64,000 nt of DNA from the NCBI RefSeq assembly GCF_018614075.1, contig NZ_JAGGOZ010000039.1:46794-110793 (forward strand), in the 5' to 3' direction. Every line of letters begins with the position of its first letter. The first letter of the stretch is position 1. The stretch is from Streptomyces sp. ISL-94 (lineage in GTDB: Bacteria > Actinomycetota > Actinomycetes > Streptomycetales > Streptomycetaceae). Under the pieces are notes generated by a model, which was not told where the DNA came from, made no database searches, and saw only the letters and a program-made list of their open reading frames with translations. The position numbers and the translations under genes were made by a program. This document shows positions 33,859-42,802 of the stretch, piece by piece.

Positions 33859-34506
33859 ATGACCGCTCTCGCCCACGAGACGCTGGAGGCCGTAATGCCG
33901 AAGGTCGCGACTCCCCCGTCGGACCTTGACGACGTCCTGTGGCAGGCATGGAAGGCCATGGAACTCCCCGAGGGCTACCACGCCGAGATCGTCGAGGGGT
34001 TCATCGAGGTGTCACCCACGGGTCGCTACTCACACGGCCAGATCTCGAACCGGCTGCGCCGCGCCCTCGACAGATTCCTGGACGGCAGCGAGTTCGCCGC
34101 ATACCAGGACGTCAATGTCATCCATAGACGCAAGGTGTGGATCCCGGATGTGTTCATCGCCCTGGAGGATGCCGAAGAACACATCATCGAGGATGGCCTC
34201 GGGATCGACGCCTCCGGCGTGGAGCTGATCGCCGAGGTGGTGTCACCCGGCAAGGAGAGCCTCGACCGGGACCGCGACCGCAAACGGCGTGCGTACGCGA
34301 GGGCCGGGATCCCCGTATACCTGATCATCGACGACTACGACGGCCAGGGCAGCGTCAGAGTGCTGTCCGACCCCGCCCCCGACAAGGCGCGCTACGAGTC
34401 TGAGGCGCGGCTGCCCTACGGCACCGAAGTGACCATCCCCGAAGGACCGGCCAAAGGGTTCGCGATCACAAAATCAATCACTGGGGCCCCGCGGGACAAG
34501 GCCTAG
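33859..34506 (+). CDS. Uma2-like protein (DUF820, PD-(D/E)XK fold)
   Basis: 215 residues from ATG 33859 with AGAGGAGGTG upstream. The restriction-endonuclease-like core is visible: EIVEGFIEVSPTGRYSHGQI, WIPDVFIALE (catalytic Asp), LIAEVVSPGKESLDRDRDRK (E-x-V and Lys). These genes occur in tens of copies in streptomycetes and cyanobacteria; their role is unknown. The stop overlaps the convergent dioxygenase stop by 4 bases, leaving no terminator space. Confidence 0.85.
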   Translation: MTALAHETLEAVMPKVATPPSDLDDVLWQAWKAMELPEGYHAEIVEGFIEVSPTGRYSHGQISNRLRRALDRFLDGSEFAAYQDVNVIHRRKVWIPDVFIALEDAEEHIIEDGLGIDASGVELIAEVVSPGKESLDRDRDRKRRAYARAGIPVYLIIDDYDGQGSVRVLSDPAPDKARYESEARLPYGTEVTIPEGPAKGFAITKSITGAPRDKA

Positions 34507-35315
34507 CCGAACTGGAGCGAGCGCTTCGAGAGGCCCATCCAGAAGCCGTCCACCGTGTCGCGGCGGGCGGTGAGGTCGCCGGAAGCTTCCGCGGCGCCCA
34601 GGGTGACGAAGAGCGGGGCGAAGTGTTCCGTGCGGGGGTGGGCCAGGCGGCCGGACGGGGATTTGGCCTCGAAGTCGAGCAGGGAGTCCAGGTCGCCGGC
34701 GGCCAGGGCCTCGTGGCCCCACGCGTCGAACTCCGCCGACCAGGCGGGTACGCCCGTGTGCCGCAGGGCGGCGAGGTTGTGGGTGAAGAAGCCGCTCCCG
34801 ACGATCAGAACCCCCTCGTCGCGCAGGGGGGCCAGCTTGCGGCCGATGTCCATCAGTCGGCGCGGGTCCAGCGTCGGCATGGAGATCTGGAGGACCGGTA
34901 CGTCGGCCTCCGGGAACATCTCGACGAGGGGGACGTACGCGCCGTGGTCGAGGCCCCGGTCGGGTATGTCCTGGACGGGGGTGCCCGGGGCCTGGAGGAG
35001 CCCCCGGACCGAGGCGGCGAGCCGCGGGGCGCCCGGGGCCTCGTAGCGGACCTCGTAGTAGTGCTCGGGGAAACCCCAGAAGTCGTAGACGAGCGGGACC
35101 CGTTCGGTGGCGCCGAGGGCGAGCGGGGCCTCCTCCCAGTGGGCGGAGACCATCAGGATCGCCGTCGGCCGCGGAAGGGTCGCGGACCAGGCGGCCAGTT
35201 CGCCCGGCCAGACCGGGTCGTCCGCGAGCGGCGGGGCTCCGTGGCTGAGGTAGAGCGCCGGCATGCGGGTCCCCTGCGGGGCCGCGCCCGGTGAGGTGGG
35301 GGGTACAGGGGTCAT
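34503..35315 (-). CDS. DODA-type extradiol aromatic dioxygenase (YgiD/LigB-like)
   Basis: 270 residues. Zn/Fe ligands of the LigB fold: LYLSHGAPPL, VSAHWEEA, LDHGAYVPL and SGFFTHNL. Related to 4,5-DOPA dioxygenase YgiD, opening catechol rings. ATG 35315 has GGAGCGCC upstream. It lies downstream of an MFS gene on the same strand, with a 34-bp perfect palindrome in the gap that probably controls it. Confidence 0.9.
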   Translation of the reverse strand: MTPVPPTSPGAAPQGTRMPALYLSHGAPPLADDPVWPGELAAWSATLPRPTAILMVSAHWEEAPLALGATERVPLVYDFWGFPEHYYEVRYEAPGAPRLAASVRGLLQAPGTPVQDIPDRGLDHGAYVPLVEMFPEADVPVLQISMPTLDPRRLMDIGRKLAPLRDEGVLIVGSGFFTHNLAALRHTGVPAWSAEFDAWGHEALAAGDLDSLLDFEAKSPSGRLAHPRTEHFAPLFVTLGAAEASGDLTARRDTVDGFWMGLSKRSLQFG

Positions 35316-35360
35316 GGGGGCGCTCCTCCGTCGTCGGTGCAGGGCCGCACGAAAAGACTA

Positions 35361-35394
35361 ACCCCACTTGGTTCAAATTTGAACCAAGTGGGGT
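35361..35394. promoter_or_regulatory. 34-bp perfect palindrome, probable operator
   Basis: Perfect dyad centred at 35377/35378 with half-site ACCCCACTTGGTTCAAA. It has no loop and an AT-rich centre (TTCAAATTTGAA), so it fits a dimeric repressor (MarR-like) better than a terminator, although it could also end MFS transcription. It starts 46 bases upstream of the dioxygenase start. No MarR gene is adjacent. Confidence 0.75.
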
Positions 35395-35423
35395 CTTCAG
35401 TCATTCCCGTACGGGCGCCCCGG

Positions 35424-36974
35424 TCAGTGGGCGATCACCGGGATCTGGACCTCGGCGTCCTTGGCGGCACCGGAGCCGGAGGCCGGACCGGAGGCCACCG
35501 GGCCGCCCGCGCCCGGACGGCCGGTGTTGATCAGGGTCAGCGCGATGGTCGAGCTCGCAGCCAGGATGCCGACCGCCCACCAGATGGCGGTGGAGTAGCC
35601 CTCGACCATGGCCTGCGCCTGGATCAGCTTGGCCGCCGCACCGCCGCCGGCGGCGTCGGCCGCGTGGTCGGTCAGGTACGCGGTGGTCGCCGAGGCGGCG
35701 ATGGTGTTCAGCAGCGCGGTGCCGATGGCGCCGCCGACCTGCTGCGAGGTGTTGACCATGGCGGAGGCGACCCCGGCGTCGGCCGGGTTCACCCCGTGCG
35801 TGGCCAGGGACATGGCCGGCATGAACGCGGTACCCATGCCGAGGCCGAGCAGCAGCTGCGCCGGCAGGATCAGCGCCGGGTACGAGGACCCGACCTCGAG
35901 CTGGGTCAGCAGCAGCATGCCGGTGGCGGCGAGCAGGAAGCCCGGGCCCATCAGCAGGCGCGGCGCGACCCGGGTCATCAGGCGGGCGCCGATCTGGGTG
36001 GAGCCCGTGATCATGCCGGCGATCATCGGCAGGAAGGCGAAGCCGGTCTTGACGGGCGAGAAGCCCTTCACGACCTGGAGGTAGTAGGTGAGGAAGAGGA
36101 ACAGGCCGAACATGGCGATGACTGCCAGGCCGAGCGAGAGGTAGACACCGCCGCGGTTGCGCTCCAGCAGGACGCGCAGCGGCAGCAGCGGGGACTTGAC
36201 CAGGGCCTCGGTGAGCACGAAGCCCAGCAGCAGGACCGCCGCGGCGACGAACATCAGGATGGTCACGACGTCCGACCAGCCGGCCGACTCGGCGCGCGTG
36301 AAGCCGTACACCAGCGAGACGAGACCGAGCGTGGACAGGACCACGCCGGGGATGTCGAGCGGCGCGCGGTTGCGGGAGCCGGCGGGCTCGCGGATGACCA
36401 GCCAGGCACCCGCGGCCGCGATGATCGCGAAGGGGATGTTGACGAAGAAGGTCCAGCGCCAGTTGAGGTACTCGGTGAGGAAGCCGCCGAGGATCAGACC
36501 GACGGCGCCGCCGCCGCCCGCGATCGCTCCGTAGATGCCGAAGGCCTTGGCGCGCTCCTTGGCGTCGGTGAACATGACGGCGAGCAGCGAGAGGGCCGCC
36601 GGCGCGAGCAGTGCGCCGAAGGCGCCTTGGAGGGCGCGGGCGCCCAGCATCATGGCCTCGCCGTTGGCGGCGCCGCCGAGCGCGGAGGCCAGCGCGAAGC
36701 CGGCGAGGCCGACGACGAAGGCGTTCTTACGGCCCCACTTGTCGGCGATGCGGCCGCCGAAGAGGAGCAGTCCGCCGAAGGCCAGCGCGTACGCGGTGAT
36801 GACCCACTGGCGGTTGCCGTCGGAGATGCCGAGGTCGGTCTGGGCGGAGGGGAGGGCGATGTTCACGATGGTCGCGTCGAGGACGACCATCAGCTGCGCC
36901 AGGGCTATGAAGACGAGCGCCTTCCAGCGGCTGGGGTCGGCAGCCGACGGCGGTGTCGCGGCTGTTTTCGGCAT
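35424..36974 (-). CDS. MFS drug/H+ antiporter, 14-TM (DHA2 family)
   Basis: 516 residues from ATG 36974 (GTG 36986 possible). TM1 LAQLMVVLDATIVNIALPSA, motif A GGRIADKWGRKNAFVVG and antiporter motif C region GAIAGGGGAVGLILGGFL define a DHA2 multidrug pump. It follows the TetR gene by 69 bases on the same strand, so the pair is a classic repressor-pump operon. Confidence 0.9.
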   Translation of the reverse strand: MPKTAATPPSAADPSRWKALVFIALAQLMVVLDATIVNIALPSAQTDLGISDGNRQWVITAYALAFGGLLLFGGRIADKWGRKNAFVVGLAGFALASALGGAANGEAMMLGARALQGAFGALLAPAALSLLAVMFTDAKERAKAFGIYGAIAGGGGAVGLILGGFLTEYLNWRWTFFVNIPFAIIAAAGAWLVIREPAGSRNRAPLDIPGVVLSTLGLVSLVYGFTRAESAGWSDVVTILMFVAAAVLLLGFVLTEALVKSPLLPLRVLLERNRGGVYLSLGLAVIAMFGLFLFLTYYLQVVKGFSPVKTGFAFLPMIAGMITGSTQIGARLMTRVAPRLLMGPGFLLAATGMLLLTQLEVGSSYPALILPAQLLLGLGMGTAFMPAMSLATHGVNPADAGVASAMVNTSQQVGGAIGTALLNTIAASATTAYLTDHAADAAGGGAAAKLIQAQAMVEGYSTAIWWAVGILAASSTIALTLINTGRPGAGGPVASGPASGSGAAKDAEVQIPVIAH

Positions 36975-37043
36975 GGGGGTACCCACTTCACTGTGCGGAA
37001 TGACTGAAAAGGACTGCTGGTCGGTTCGGAAAGCTCGGTGGCG

Positions 37044-37967
37044 TCACATGGTCTTCTGCTTCAGATCGTCCAGCGTGGCGGCCGAACCCGGCAGTTCGGA
37101 GCGGGCCGGGGCCCTCAGCCCGTCGAGGAACAGCTGGAGATGGCGGTGGGCGAAGCGGTCGGTCTCGAAGCAGGCGGTGCCGGGGAGGGGGCGGCTGAGC
37201 TGGGACATGGCGATCGTCAGGTCGCCGGCGCCGATGTCCGTGCGGATCAGGCCGGCGTCCTGGCCGGCGGCCAGCAGGGTCTCGATGGCCGCACCCAACG
37301 CGTTGCGGGCGGCGAGGAGTTCGGGGTGGTCGCGGTCGAAGTCGTCGGCGAGCATGGGGCAGAGGGCGCCGATCCGCTCGTCGGCGGCGGTGTGCGTGAA
37401 GCGGCACAGCGCGGCGAAGGCGTCCGGCTCCTCGGCGAGGGCCGCCTCGGCCGAGGAGGTGACCCGCGCCATGACGAAGAGGACGACCTCGCGGACGAGG
37501 GTGGGGCGGTCGGGGAAGTGCCGGTAGAGGGTGGCGTTCCCGATGCCCGCGCGGCGGGCGATCTCGTCGAAGGGGGCGCCGGAGCCGAACTCGACGAGCA
37601 TCTCGCGGGCGGCCGTCAGGATCCGCTCGCGGTTGCGGACGGCGTCGGCGCGCGGACGCGGGAGCGCCCTGGAGTCGGCGGGCTGCGCCGGGTCGGCGGC
37701 GGGCGCCGCCTTCGCGGTCCCCGCCGGGCTTCCGGTGCGCGCCGGGCTCGCCGTGCGCGCCGGGCTCGCGGCCGGCGCCGCCTTCACGGCCGGCGCCGCC
37801 TTCACGGCCGGCGCCGCCTTCACGGCCCGGGCCACGCTTGCCGCCGGCGCCGCCTTCGCGGTCCGCGCCAGGCTTCCGGTGCGCGCCGAGCTCGCGGCCT
37901 GTGCCAGGTCCACGGTCGCGCCCGCGACGGGCAGGGGCGCCGGGGCGGCGGTGCTGGGGCGCTTCAT
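37044..37967 (-). CDS. TetR-family regulator with histone H1-like N-terminal tail
   Basis: 307 residues from ATG 37967 (AGGGAGG upstream). Residues 1-~108 are Ala/Lys/Pro/Arg repeats (KAAPAVKAAPAV, ARTASPARTGSPA) like histone H1 tails; the TetR HTH follows at ~112-160 (ILTAAREMLVEFGSGAPFDE, GIGNATLYRHFPDRPTLV), then a ligand-binding domain. Normal TetR proteins start a few residues before the HTH. The tail may bind DNA non-specifically. Two copies of a palindromic operator lie just upstream. Likely represses itself and the MFS pump. Confidence 0.85.
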   Translation of the reverse strand: MKRPSTAAPAPLPVAGATVDLAQAASSARTGSLARTAKAAPAASVARAVKAAPAVKAAPAVKAAPAASPARTASPARTGSPAGTAKAAPAADPAQPADSRALPRPRADAVRNRERILTAAREMLVEFGSGAPFDEIARRAGIGNATLYRHFPDRPTLVREVVLFVMARVTSSAEAALAEEPDAFAALCRFTHTAADERIGALCPMLADDFDRDHPELLAARNALGAAIETLLAAGQDAGLIRTDIGAGDLTIAMSQLSRPLPGTACFETDRFAHRHLQLFLDGLRAPARSELPGSAATLDDLKQKTM

Positions 37968-38018
37968 TCCGGGCCTCCCTGGCGCGCTGACGCGCTGGTC
38001 GATGCGTACGGCCTCGCC

Positions 38019-38079
38019 CAAACGGGGAGCCGGTCCCCACTTCGTGGGACTCACGTACAAACGGGGATCCGGTCCCCGG
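38019..38079. promoter_or_regulatory. Tandem TetR operator candidates
   Basis: Two copies, 39 bases apart, of CAAACGGGG(A)(G/T)CCGGTCCCC at 38019-38040 and 38058-38079. Each is a dyad, GGGGA-NCCGG-TCCCC. They sit 52-112 bases upstream of the TetR start. The gap to the protease gene at 38227 shows nothing else clear. Confidence 0.7.
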
Positions 38080-38226
38080 ATATTTCACTCGCCCGTGTGA
38101 CCTGAGTCACGACGGGAACCACGTTCGGCCTCTCCCGGCGCGCGGGCGCGCCGCCGCCGTCGGAGGGTGATCGAACAGAGCGCAGACCGGGCAGGGCCGG
38201 CTGCCGCGCACCCGAAGGCGATCTCC

Positions 38227-39504
38227 ATGCCGCAGACCCGCCACCGGATACGCAGATCACGCCGCACCAGTGCGTACATCGGCCTGACCGCGCTGGCCTT
38301 CGGCGTCACGGCGACCGCGAGCACGGGGATACCCGGCCGCCCCCACTCGGCGGCCGGGCCCGTGGCCATGACCGCCGAATCGGTTCTCGCGCCGTGCCGG
38401 ATCGCCGGCACGATGGGCGTGCAGATGTCCGAGGGTTTGCCGACGCCGGCCGTCTACTCCCACTCGACCGGCGAGGTCCGGGCGCTGAACCTGATGATCG
38501 ACTTCCCCGACGCCAAGGGCGAGGGCACGGCGCTCGACCGGCTGGCGGAGTTCTTCCCCAAGACCTCCGAGTGGTTCCGCACCAGCTCCTACGGCCGGCT
38601 CAGCTACCGGCCCGAGGCGCCGATAAGGACCTGGCTGCGCATGCCCATGCCGTTCGCGGCGTACGGGATCGAGCGCGGGGCCGCGTACGAGCCCGGCTAC
38701 CGGCAGCTCGTCGAGCACATCGCGAAGGCCGCCGATTCCGAGGTGGACTTCAGCCGGTACGACCTGATCAACATCCTGGTGACCCCGAACGCCGGGCCGT
38801 CCGCCCTCGACACGGTCCTGTCCGTGACCTTCTCGGGCAACGGCGAGGCGCCGATGGCCGACGGGGTGCCGCTCGCGAACACGTCCTTCGTCTTCAGCCG
38901 CCAGGACGACGGCTCGGGCGCTTACCGGGATACCGGCTACCGGGTGCTCCCCCACGAGAACGGGCACGTCTTCGGCCTGCCCGACCTGTACACCGCCGAC
39001 GGCGGGGGCACGGTCGGACACTGGGACATCATGAGCGAGGACTGGGGCGCCAACAACGACCTGCTGGGCTGGCACAAGTGGAAGCTGGGCTGGCTGGACG
39101 GGGCGCAGATCAGCTGCGCGTCGAAGTCGGGCGCCAGCGACCACACCCTGTCGCCGCTGGCGGTGGCGGGCGGGACGAAGCTGGCCTTCGTACCGCTGTC
39201 GGAAAGCACCGGGTACGCGGTGGAGGTGCGGACGCGGGCCGGGAACGACGAGGCCGTCTGCAAGCCGGGCGTCCTCATCTACAAGGTGGACTCGGACGTG
39301 GACACCGGACGCGGCCCGGTGACGGTGTCGGACAGCGCGGGCGCGAGCGGCGGCTGCACGCGGCGGCCCAATGTGCACGCGGAACTGTCGGACGCGCCGT
39401 TCCGGCCGGGCGAGACGTTCACCGACGAGAAGGCGGGCGTCAGCATCTCGGTGGTGGGGGAACTGCGCAACGGCAGCTACCAGGTGCGCATCATCCGGCC
39501 GTAG
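38227..39504 (+). CDS. Secreted M6-like metalloprotease
   Basis: 425 residues from ATG 38227. A basic N-terminus and hydrophobic GLTALAFGVTATAST form a signal peptide. The zinc motif HENGHVFGLPDLY (HExxH variant with Gly) and the downstream MSEDWGANN Met-turn-like segment match the immune-inhibitor-A/M6 family. LNLMIDFPDAKGEG is the N-terminal M6 signature. Expected to be an extracellular zinc endopeptidase. No propeptide boundary can be set by eye. Confidence 0.85.
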   Translation: MPQTRHRIRRSRRTSAYIGLTALAFGVTATASTGIPGRPHSAAGPVAMTAESVLAPCRIAGTMGVQMSEGLPTPAVYSHSTGEVRALNLMIDFPDAKGEGTALDRLAEFFPKTSEWFRTSSYGRLSYRPEAPIRTWLRMPMPFAAYGIERGAAYEPGYRQLVEHIAKAADSEVDFSRYDLINILVTPNAGPSALDTVLSVTFSGNGEAPMADGVPLANTSFVFSRQDDGSGAYRDTGYRVLPHENGHVFGLPDLYTADGGGTVGHWDIMSEDWGANNDLLGWHKWKLGWLDGAQISCASKSGASDHTLSPLAVAGGTKLAFVPLSESTGYAVEVRTRAGNDEAVCKPGVLIYKVDSDVDTGRGPVTVSDSAGASGGCTRRPNVHAELSDAPFRPGETFTDEKAGVSISVVGELRNGSYQVRIIRP

Positions 39505-39587
39505 GCGCGGTCGGTACCGCGCCGGACCGGCCCGCCGACCCGGATGGGCGAAGCGCCCTTCACCGAGCGGGAGTTAACGTTTCGGCC

Positions 39588-40001
39588 ATGGACATCAGCA
39601 TTCGCACGACCGCCCTCCCGCACGTCGACCCGGACGCCTCGCTGGCCTTCTACCGCGACGCCCTCGGCTTCGAGGTCCGCAGCGACGTCGGACAGGGCGC
39701 GATGCGCTGGATCACGGTCGGCCCCGTCGACCAGCCCGGCACCTCCATCCTCCTGGCGCCGCCGGCCGCCGACCCCGGGATCACCGAGGACGAGCGCCGC
39801 ACCATCCTCGAAATGATGGCCAAGGGCACCTACGGCTGGATCCTGCTGGCCACCCGCGACCTCGACCGCACCTTCGAGAAGGTGCGGGCCGCAGACGCCG
39901 AGGTCGTCCAGGAGCCGACCGCGCAGCCGTACGGCATGCGCGACTGCGCCTTCCGCGATCCCGCGGGCAACCTGATCCGCATCCAAGAGCTCCGCGCCTG
40001 A
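39588..40001 (+). CDS. VOC/glyoxalase-family protein
   Basis: 137 residues, one beta-alpha-beta-beta-beta pair: VDPDASLAFYRDALGFEVRS and GMRDCAFRDPAGNLIRIQEL. These resemble small metal-dependent dioxygenase, isomerase or antibiotic-binding proteins. The metal ligands expected at strands 1 and 8 are partly kept (H14, E in IQEL). ATG 39588; function not assignable. Confidence 0.85.
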   Translation: MDISIRTTALPHVDPDASLAFYRDALGFEVRSDVGQGAMRWITVGPVDQPGTSILLAPPAADPGITEDERRTILEMMAKGTYGWILLATRDLDRTFEKVRAADAEVVQEPTAQPYGMRDCAFRDPAGNLIRIQELRA

Positions 40002-40118
40002 GCGACCTCGCGCGACGGCTGCGACGGAGACGATGCCGTCCCGTCTGACGCAACAGGTGACAGGACCGGTCAGGAATCGAGAAGCACCGGGGGCCGCGCC
40101 GCGCCTAGCGTGAGGGAC

Positions 40119-40748
40119 ATGAACCCCCTCGCATCCGTCACCCTCGAGGTGGCCGACCCCACGGCCGCCGACCGCTTCTACACCGCCTTCGGGCTGGGCG
40201 CTCAGGTACGAATGCGGTCCTCGGAGGCGCCGACGACCGGCTTCCGCGGGTTCACGCTGGCGCTCACCGTGTCCCAGCCGGCCACCGTCCGCGCCTTCAT
40301 GGACGCCGCCCTCGACGCCGGCGCCACGGCGCTGAAGCCGGCCTCGAAGTCCTTCTGGGGCTACGGCGGCGTCGTGCAGGCCCCGGACGGGACGGTCTGG
40401 AAGGTCGCGTCGTCGGCGAAGAAGGACAGCGGCCCGGCCACCCGGCAGATCGACGAGACCGTGCTCCTGCTGGGCACCGCGGACATGAAGGCGAGCAAGC
40501 AGTTCTACGTCGACCGCGGCCTCGCCGTGGCCAAGAGCTACGGCCGCAAGTACGTCGAGTTCGCCGCGCAGGCGGGCGCCGTGAAGCTGGCCCTGTACCC
40601 GCGCCACGCCCTGGCCAAGGACCTCGGCCTCCCGATCGACGGCACCGGATCCCACCGGATCGTGCTCGGCACCGATTCCGGTCCCTTCACCGACCCGGAC
40701 GGCTTCGCCTGGGAGGCCGCACCGGTGGCAGCCACGCCCACGCCCTGA
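40119..40748 (+). CDS. Two-domain VOC/glyoxalase-family protein
   Basis: 209 residues, two VOC repeats ([19 protein letters not shown] and [20 protein letters not shown]). ATG 40119 follows TAGCGTGAGGGAC: there is little room for a ribosome site, and TAGCGT eight bases upstream would suit a -10 box of a leaderless transcript. Substrate unknown. Confidence 0.85.
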   Translation: MNPLASVTLEVADPTAADRFYTAFGLGAQVRMRSSEAPTTGFRGFTLALTVSQPATVRAFMDAALDAGATALKPASKSFWGYGGVVQAPDGTVWKVASSAKKDSGPATRQIDETVLLLGTADMKASKQFYVDRGLAVAKSYGRKYVEFAAQAGAVKLALYPRHALAKDLGLPIDGTGSHRIVLGTDSGPFTDPDGFAWEAAPVAATPTP

Positions 40749-40794
40749 CCCGTCACGGCACCGCACGCCCCGCACGATGAAAGAGGAGACCGCA

Positions 40795-41271
40795 ATGCAG
40801 TCCGCGCAGACGGCCCCCAAGAGCACCAGCCCGGCCGACGAGAAGTACGACGGGTTCACGGAAGAGGAGCGGGGCGCGATGAAGGAGCGCGCCCAGGAGC
40901 TCAAGGCGGCCTCGCGCCGGGGCGCGCGCGCTCCCAAGGCGGACCCGGAGATCGAGGTCCTCGCGAAGATCGCCGAGATGCCGGAAACGGACCGCGTCCT
41001 CGCCGAACGCCTCCACGCCATCGTCAAGGCCGGCGCGCCGGACCTCGCGCCGAAGCTCTGGTACGGGATGCCCGCGTACGCCAGAAACGGCAAGGTCGTC
41101 TGCTTCTTCCAGAGCGCGCAGAAGTTCAAGACGCGCTACGCGACGCTCGGCTTCAGCGACCAGGCGAACCTCGACCAAGGCGCCATGTGGCCGACCTCGT
41201 ACGCCCTGACGCACCTGACCCCGGCCGGCGAAGCCCGTATCGGCGAGCTCCTCAAGAAGGCCGCGAACTGA
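40795..41271 (+). CDS. DUF1801 (YdhG-like) protein
   Basis: 158 residues from ATG 40795 with AGAGGAGACC upstream. The C-terminal half ([31 protein letters not shown]) is the DUF1801/frataxin-like iron-binding fold. The N-terminal ~50 residues are charged and helical. Last gene before the specialised-metabolite cluster. Confidence 0.85.
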   Translation: MQSAQTAPKSTSPADEKYDGFTEEERGAMKERAQELKAASRRGARAPKADPEIEVLAKIAEMPETDRVLAERLHAIVKAGAPDLAPKLWYGMPAYARNGKVVCFFQSAQKFKTRYATLGFSDQANLDQGAMWPTSYALTHLTPAGEARIGELLKKAAN

Positions 41272-41323
41272 GCGCGCCGCGCCCGACCTCCGCCGACCGC
41301 CTCCGCGTTCTCGGCCGCCCGCC

Positions 41324-41393
41324 GTGTCGCGCGTTCACGTGATCGGGCCGGCAGGCGCGCTCACCCGTCGCCATCCCGCGAACGGGTGATGTC
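41324..41393. promoter_or_regulatory. Cluster regulatory element, site A (two parts)
   Basis: Upstream of the aspartate kinase. Part 1 at 41324-41344 reads GATCACGTGAACGCGCGACA on the minus strand; part 2 at 41371-41393 reads GACATCACCCGTTCGCGGGA on the minus strand. Both parts recur at 48.3, 52.1 and 55.3 kb. The remaining intergenic sequence to 41462 has no other clear signal. Confidence 0.6.
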
Positions 41394-41462
41394 TCGCCCT
41401 CTCGGCACAAGGCAGGCTCCCCACTGACCGGAGCACGCTACTGAGCGGGGGATGAGCCAGCC

Positions 41463-42701
41463 TTGGACATCTTGGTACAGAAGTACGGGGGGAGTTCGCT
41501 CTCCCAGACGGAAAGACTCCGCAGGGTGTCCGAGCGGGTGGCGGCGACCCACCGCGCGGGGAGGCGCACCGTGGTCGTGGTGTCGGCCCGCGGGGACACC
41601 ACGGACGAGCTGCTGGAGCTGGTCGAGGAAGTCGGCGGGCGGCACGCGGCACGGCGCGCGCCCCGGGAGATCGACCAGCTGCTGGCGACGGGCGAGTACG
41701 CCTCCGCCGCATTGCTCGCTCTGGCGCTGGAGCGGCTGGGCGTGCCGGCCGTCTCGCTCACCGGGGCGCAGGCCGGCATCCGGGTGGTCGGCCGGCACGG
41801 GGAGGGTGTGATCGACTCGATCGACACGGGGCGCGTGAGGCGTTGTCTCGACGAGGAGTTGGTGGTCGTCGTCGGCGGCTTCCAAGGGCTCAACGATGCC
41901 GGTGACGTGGTCACCCTGGGCCGTGGTGGATCCGACACCACGGCCGTCGCGCTCGCGGCGGCCCTCGATGCGGGGAGCTGCGAGATCTATACGGACGTGG
42001 ACGGCGTGTACACCGCCGACCCGCGGCTGGTCGAATCGGCCCGGAAGCTCCCGCGCGTGGCCGCGGACGTCATGGTCGAGATGGCCTTCTCGGGAGCGAA
42101 GGTCCTGCACTCCAGGTCAGCGGAGTTGGCCGCGGCCAAGGGAGTCGAACTGCACGTCAGAAGTTCCTTGGTCGACAGGGAGGGAACCGTGGTGAGTGGG
42201 GGCGACACGAGCCTGCTGGAGACCGGAAGCGCGATCACCGCCATCACATCGGACACGGATGTCGCGCGGATCCTCGTGCACTGCAAGGGCCGGAGCGACC
42301 CGGCGTCCGAGATCCTGGCCCTTCTCGCCGGAAACGCGGTGCCGGCTGATCTCGTCGCCCGCTCCGGTCTGCAGGAGGACGAGTTCCGGATGGGCTTCAC
42401 CGTGCGCCACAGTGACGTCGCCCGGATCGAGGAGCCGCTCGAGTCGGCTGTGGCTCCCTTCGACGGCGGCATCTCGGTGGACACGGAGGTCGCGAAGGTG
42501 TCGCTGATCGGCATGGGGCTGCTGAACCGCCCGGAGTACCTGGCCCGCCTGACGACGGTTCTCTCCGGGGCGGGGATCGGCACCAGCTGGATATCCAGCT
42601 CCCAGCTGCGCGTCTCGGTGATCGTGCCCAGGCACGAACACGTGCGGGCCCTGCGGCTGCTGCACGCGGAGTTCGGTCTCGGTGCGGACGTCCTCGTGTG
42701 A
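41463..42701 (+). CDS. Aspartate kinase, cluster-dedicated
   Basis: 412 residues. TTG 41463 is the start because the family begins directly before VQKYGGSSL. Kinase domain: VVVVSARGDTTDEL, GRGGSDTTAVALAAAL, EIYTDVDGVYTADPR. Two ACT domains follow from ~265 (MGFTVRHSDV; VSLIGMGLLNRPEYLARL). It is single-chain, without the alternative beta-subunit start seen in primary-metabolism enzymes, and diverges at ACT positions such as ITSDTDVARILVH, so it may be less sensitive to Lys/Thr. Feeds aspartyl phosphate, hence aspartate semialdehyde, to the GriI-like aldolase. Grixazone-type clusters also carry such a gene. Confidence 0.93.
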   Translation: MDILVQKYGGSSLSQTERLRRVSERVAATHRAGRRTVVVVSARGDTTDELLELVEEVGGRHAARRAPREIDQLLATGEYASAALLALALERLGVPAVSLTGAQAGIRVVGRHGEGVIDSIDTGRVRRCLDEELVVVVGGFQGLNDAGDVVTLGRGGSDTTAVALAAALDAGSCEIYTDVDGVYTADPRLVESARKLPRVAADVMVEMAFSGAKVLHSRSAELAAAKGVELHVRSSLVDREGTVVSGGDTSLLETGSAITAITSDTDVARILVHCKGRSDPASEILALLAGNAVPADLVARSGLQEDEFRMGFTVRHSDVARIEEPLESAVAPFDGGISVDTEVAKVSLIGMGLLNRPEYLARLTTVLSGAGIGTSWISSSQLRVSVIVPRHEHVRALRLLHAEFGLGADVLV

Positions 42702-42740
42702 CGCCCGCGTCACACGGGGACGCACCGGGCGGTGTTCCGC

Positions 42741-42794
42741 CGGACGACGCGACGACGCCGCGGCCCACAGGCCGCGGCGTCGTCGCGTCGTCCG
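42741..42794. terminator. Bidirectional terminator, 25-bp perfect hairpin
   Basis: Perfect 25-bp arms (CGGACGACGCGACGACGCCG then CGGCC, and complement) with loop CACA, between the convergent aspartate kinase and flavin hydroxylase genes. Confidence 0.85.
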
Positions 42795-42802
42795 TCCGGC
42801 CG

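Noticed and set aside
42741..42794. 25-bp perfect hairpin as an operator or small RNA
   Set aside because: It lies between two convergent stops with a 4-base loop, which is the normal setting of a bidirectional terminator.
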